This document shows positions 5,073 to 5,174 of a stretch of DNA of 5,174 nt, piece by piece. Below the pieces are notes generated by a model that saw nothing but the letters and a program-made list of their open reading frames with translations, was not told where the DNA came from and ran no database searches. Both the position numbers and the translations under genes were made by a program. Position 1 is the first letter of the stretch, and the number at the start of each line of letters is the position of its first letter. The DNA lies in the NCBI GenBank assembly GCA_023433405.1, contig JAEZCT010000031.1, positions 1-5,174 on the forward strand, read 5' to 3'. The DNA is from Bacillota bacterium (lineage in GTDB: Bacteria > Bacillota > Clostridia > Oscillospirales > Ruminococcaceae).

Positions 5073-5174
5073 CTATGAGCGTTTTAATAAAACATCCTGC
5101 TCATACTTTTTCACCGCGTCAAACCACTCGCTGCCGGCGGGTACGCCCTGGGTCTCGCAGTAGTGCGCCCAGAT
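5073..5174 (-). CDS. rhaA: L-rhamnose isomerase, C-terminal end (partial)
   Basis: This is the last 33 codons and TAG stop of a minus-strand gene that enters from the right edge, open in frame from the first base. The tail reads IWAHYCETQGVPAG followed by EWFDAVKKYEQDVLLKRS. A Tyr-Cys-(E)-x-x-GVP segment, then an aromatic/acidic helix ending in YE-x-x-VL-x-(K/R)R, is what I recall as the C-terminus of RhaA, the cytoplasmic metal-dependent enzyme that converts L-rhamnose to L-rhamnulose. The identification is from remembered family pattern on a short fragment; the catalytic metal-binding residues lie outside the window. The presence of L-rhamnose mutarotase (rhaM) further along the same strand supports it. 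The gap to the next gene (GH127) is about 210 bases and holds a palindromic repeat, so rhaA may be a separate transcript or read through. Another sugar isomerase is the main alternative. Confidence 0.7.
   Translation of the reverse strand: MWAHYCETQGVPAGSEWFDAVKKYEQDVLLKRS

Overview
The window looks like part of a plant-polysaccharide (L-arabinose / L-rhamnose) utilisation locus from a Gram-positive, clostridia-like and probably gut-associated bacterium. The lineage is an inference. It rests on strong GGAGG/AAGGAG ribosome binding sites, GC-rich genes separated by AT-rich hairpin-loaded gaps, a DUF6171-type cysteine-rich protein (a family I associate with Clostridia), and cytoplasmic rather than secreted glycosidases. 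Nothing here fixes a genus.

All five supportable genes lie on the minus strand, so they read from the right edge to the left. In order they are: the last 33 codons of a probable L-rhamnose isomerase (rhaA, 5073-5174); a GH127 beta-L-arabinofuranosidase (2935-4863); a GH51 alpha-L-arabinofuranosidase (1414-2889); a small DUF6171-like cysteine-rich protein (1131-1412) whose ATG falls one base after the GH51 stop; and L-rhamnose mutarotase (rhaM, 549-866), followed by a clear intrinsic terminator (488-528). GH127, GH51 and DUF6171 are tightly spaced and look like one operon. The two rhamnose genes flank it across gaps of roughly 210 and 260 bases.

Together the genes suggest intracellular processing of imported oligosaccharides that carry both beta- and alpha-linked L-arabinofuranose along with rhamnose. 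The two arabinosidases would free L-arabinose. The mutarotase and isomerase would pass L-rhamnose to L-rhamnulose. Rhamnose-rich pectin (RG-I or RG-II side chains) is a plausible source, but no transporter, kinase, aldolase or regulator is visible to confirm it.

The non-coding DNA is the unusual part. Each of the three long gaps holds a copy of one roughly 100-base palindromic element with TATACTAAT-like ends (copies near 356-489, 901-1004 and 4908-5005). The copies share their outer arms but differ in the inner stem, which stays base-paired in each. The left 350 bases contain no gene. They are a dense cluster of hairpins: three GC-rich or mixed stems, a pair of interleaved inverted repeats that could form a pseudoknot, and a nearly perfect 19-bp stem made almost only of A and T.
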